Below, piece after piece: positions 51,403 to 52,095 of a DNA stretch of 52,095 bases. A program made the position numbers and the translations under genes. The notes below the pieces were generated by a model, which had not been told where the DNA came from, searched no databases, and worked only from the letters and a program-made list of their open reading frames with translations. Position 1 is the stretch's first letter, and each line of letters starts with the position of its first letter. This DNA is from a virus. Location: IMG/VR virus record IMGVR_UViG_3300030118_002480, positions 1-52,095 of that record; one strand, written 5' to 3'.

Positions 51403-52035
51403 ATGGCAGACCAAAGTAATCTTACAATACTACGGGCGGACCCTTCGGGGTCCCGCCCAACGGGTAATTTATCTTCAAATTGGGCTCCTTCAATAAGCAA
51501 TAAAGTTGTTCAATATACAGCTAACACTATAATGTCTGACCCTGGAGCTACTGGTAATGGTGAAACAAATACTTATTATAGTGAAGAGTTATGTATAGGA
51601 ACTATTACAAATGGCGCTCAATTTGAAATTGGTGATACGGGTGATGCTCAAATAACAACATGTTGGCAATACTATAAATCTTCAAATGGTAATAATTTTA
51701 ACAGTGGAAACGAAGTTGTTCCTGGCACGGCAGCAATTCAAGATGCTGGCACATGGACAGACATAGGTAGTCCTGCTCAAGATTATACAAGCGAAGTAAT
51801 AGTGCCTGCTACTGCTTCAGATGAAGACCTTACATATGCTGGAGTTGTTAGGTTAAGAGTTAAAATGGTAGTAACTGATGCTGGTAGTAATGGAGTTGCA
51901 GCGGGATTAGTTACAGCAGGTGTAGCTGCAGTTAATGCTGCATTTTGTAGAATTCCTATTGACAAACAAGCAAAAAAGAACGATACTATTAATAACCCAG
52001 TTACTTTTGGTGGTATAGGTAAAGACCCATCGTAA
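51403..52035 (+). CDS. Minor structural protein, tandem paralogue 1
   Basis: 210 residues, related to 7-645. The start has an excellent site (AGGAGG-TAGATT-ATG). The C-terminal half is almost the same in both copies (from VVRLRVKMVVTDAGSNGVAA to the end). It directly follows the capsid gene, so a decoration or minor head protein is likely. On a circular map the second copy would follow across the window ends, making a tandem pair. The differences cluster at the N-terminus and in short loops. Confidence 0.75.
   Translation: MADQSNLTILRADPSGSRPTGNLSSNWAPSISNKVVQYTANTIMSDPGATGNGETNTYYSEELCIGTITNGAQFEIGDTGDAQITTCWQYYKSSNGNNFNSGNEVVPGTAAIQDAGTWTDIGSPAQDYTSEVIVPATASDEDLTYAGVVRLRVKMVVTDAGSNGVAAGLVTAGVAAVNAAFCRIPIDKQAKKNDTINNPVTFGGIGKDPS
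51434..51458 (+). other. UUCG-capped hairpin inside coding sequence
   Basis: GGGCGGACCC-TTCG-GGGTCCCGCCC: six pairs, a bulged C and four pairs, capped by UUCG. It is the counterpart of the hairpin at 47-64, with a different flank but the same DPSG codons. Confidence 0.75.
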
Positions 52036-52047
52036 CAATATAATCGT

Positions 52048-52070
52048 TAGGGGGTCTTTATGGCCCCCTA
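52048..52070 (+). terminator. Intrinsic terminator-like hairpin, copy 2
   Basis: Same 9-bp stem and loop as at 658-680, with an identical downstream flank up to the window end. Confidence 0.65.
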
Positions 52071-52095
52071 GCATAAATTTTTAAATGGAGAAAAA

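Noticed and set aside
51397-52095. Diversity-generating retroelement acting on the tandem paralogues
   Set aside because: Differences are not limited to adenines of one template, and no reverse transcriptase or accessory gene is present.
51397-52095. Exact terminal redundancy (direct terminal repeat) of the genome
   Set aside because: The two end copies differ at many positions, so they are paralogous units, not identical terminal repeats.
1-52095. tRNA genes, integrase, transposase or toxin-antitoxin pair
   Set aside because: Looked for in gaps and among products; no cloverleaf-like gap sequence and no matching protein motif was seen by eye. A tRNAscan run would settle the tRNA part.

Overview
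This window reads as an essentially complete genome of an AT-rich tailed bacteriophage, most likely podovirus-like. The evidence for that type is a 739-residue portal, a separate scaffold, a P22/T7-type nozzle-like protein and large ejection proteins, with no tape measure or sheath gene. Strong AGGAGG-type ribosome binding sites argue for a Shine-Dalgarno-using bacterial host; nothing in the sequence names the host. The two ends carry related (not identical) copies of one gene unit (1-705 and 51397-52095), and both ends fall exactly at unit boundaries. This fits a circular or circularly permuted genome cut inside a tandem duplication.

Layout. Plus strand, 43053-52095 continuing at 1-30740, is the late module: small basic proteins, a DUF6321-like protein, a lysozyme-like protein, a probable small terminase, large terminase, portal, scaffold, major capsid protein and two tandem minor structural paralogues. 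These are followed by a LamG-type adhesin, small membrane proteins, head-tail adaptors, a fibre, a metallophosphoesterase, a 2018-residue nozzle-like protein, two tail fibres, three ejection-type proteins and a 2806-residue giant protein. Minus strand, 42496 down to 30723, is the early and replication module: small unknown genes, a four-gene ubiquitin-like conjugation cassette, a Sak4/RecA-like ATPase, an SSB-like protein, a primase-helicase fusion, an HNH nuclease, a tiny helix-turn-helix protein, two PD-(D/E)XK-type nucleases and small unknown genes. The divergent control region is 42497-43052.

The two most interesting parts are as follows. (1) The early operon encodes, in order, a ubiquitin-like protein ending in TGG-IK, a 540-residue protein with an E2-like HP...C patch, a JAMM/JAB peptidase with a perfect metal motif, and a ThiF/E1-like adenylating enzyme. 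This is the same order as the antiphage BilABCD system, but here it sits inside a phage replication operon. (2) The 2806-residue ejection-type protein carries a DLDID loop preceded by an RVP motif, and further upstream a DG...SAVK segment. This matches the double-psi beta-barrel RNA polymerase signature of crAss-like phages and YonO, and suggests a virion-delivered RNA polymerase. No other RNA polymerase gene was seen.

Intergenic regions of the early module hold repeated palindromic leader elements, and the control region holds an inverted repeat with two opposed TATAAT boxes. No tRNA, CRISPR array, integrase, transposase or reverse transcriptase was recognised.
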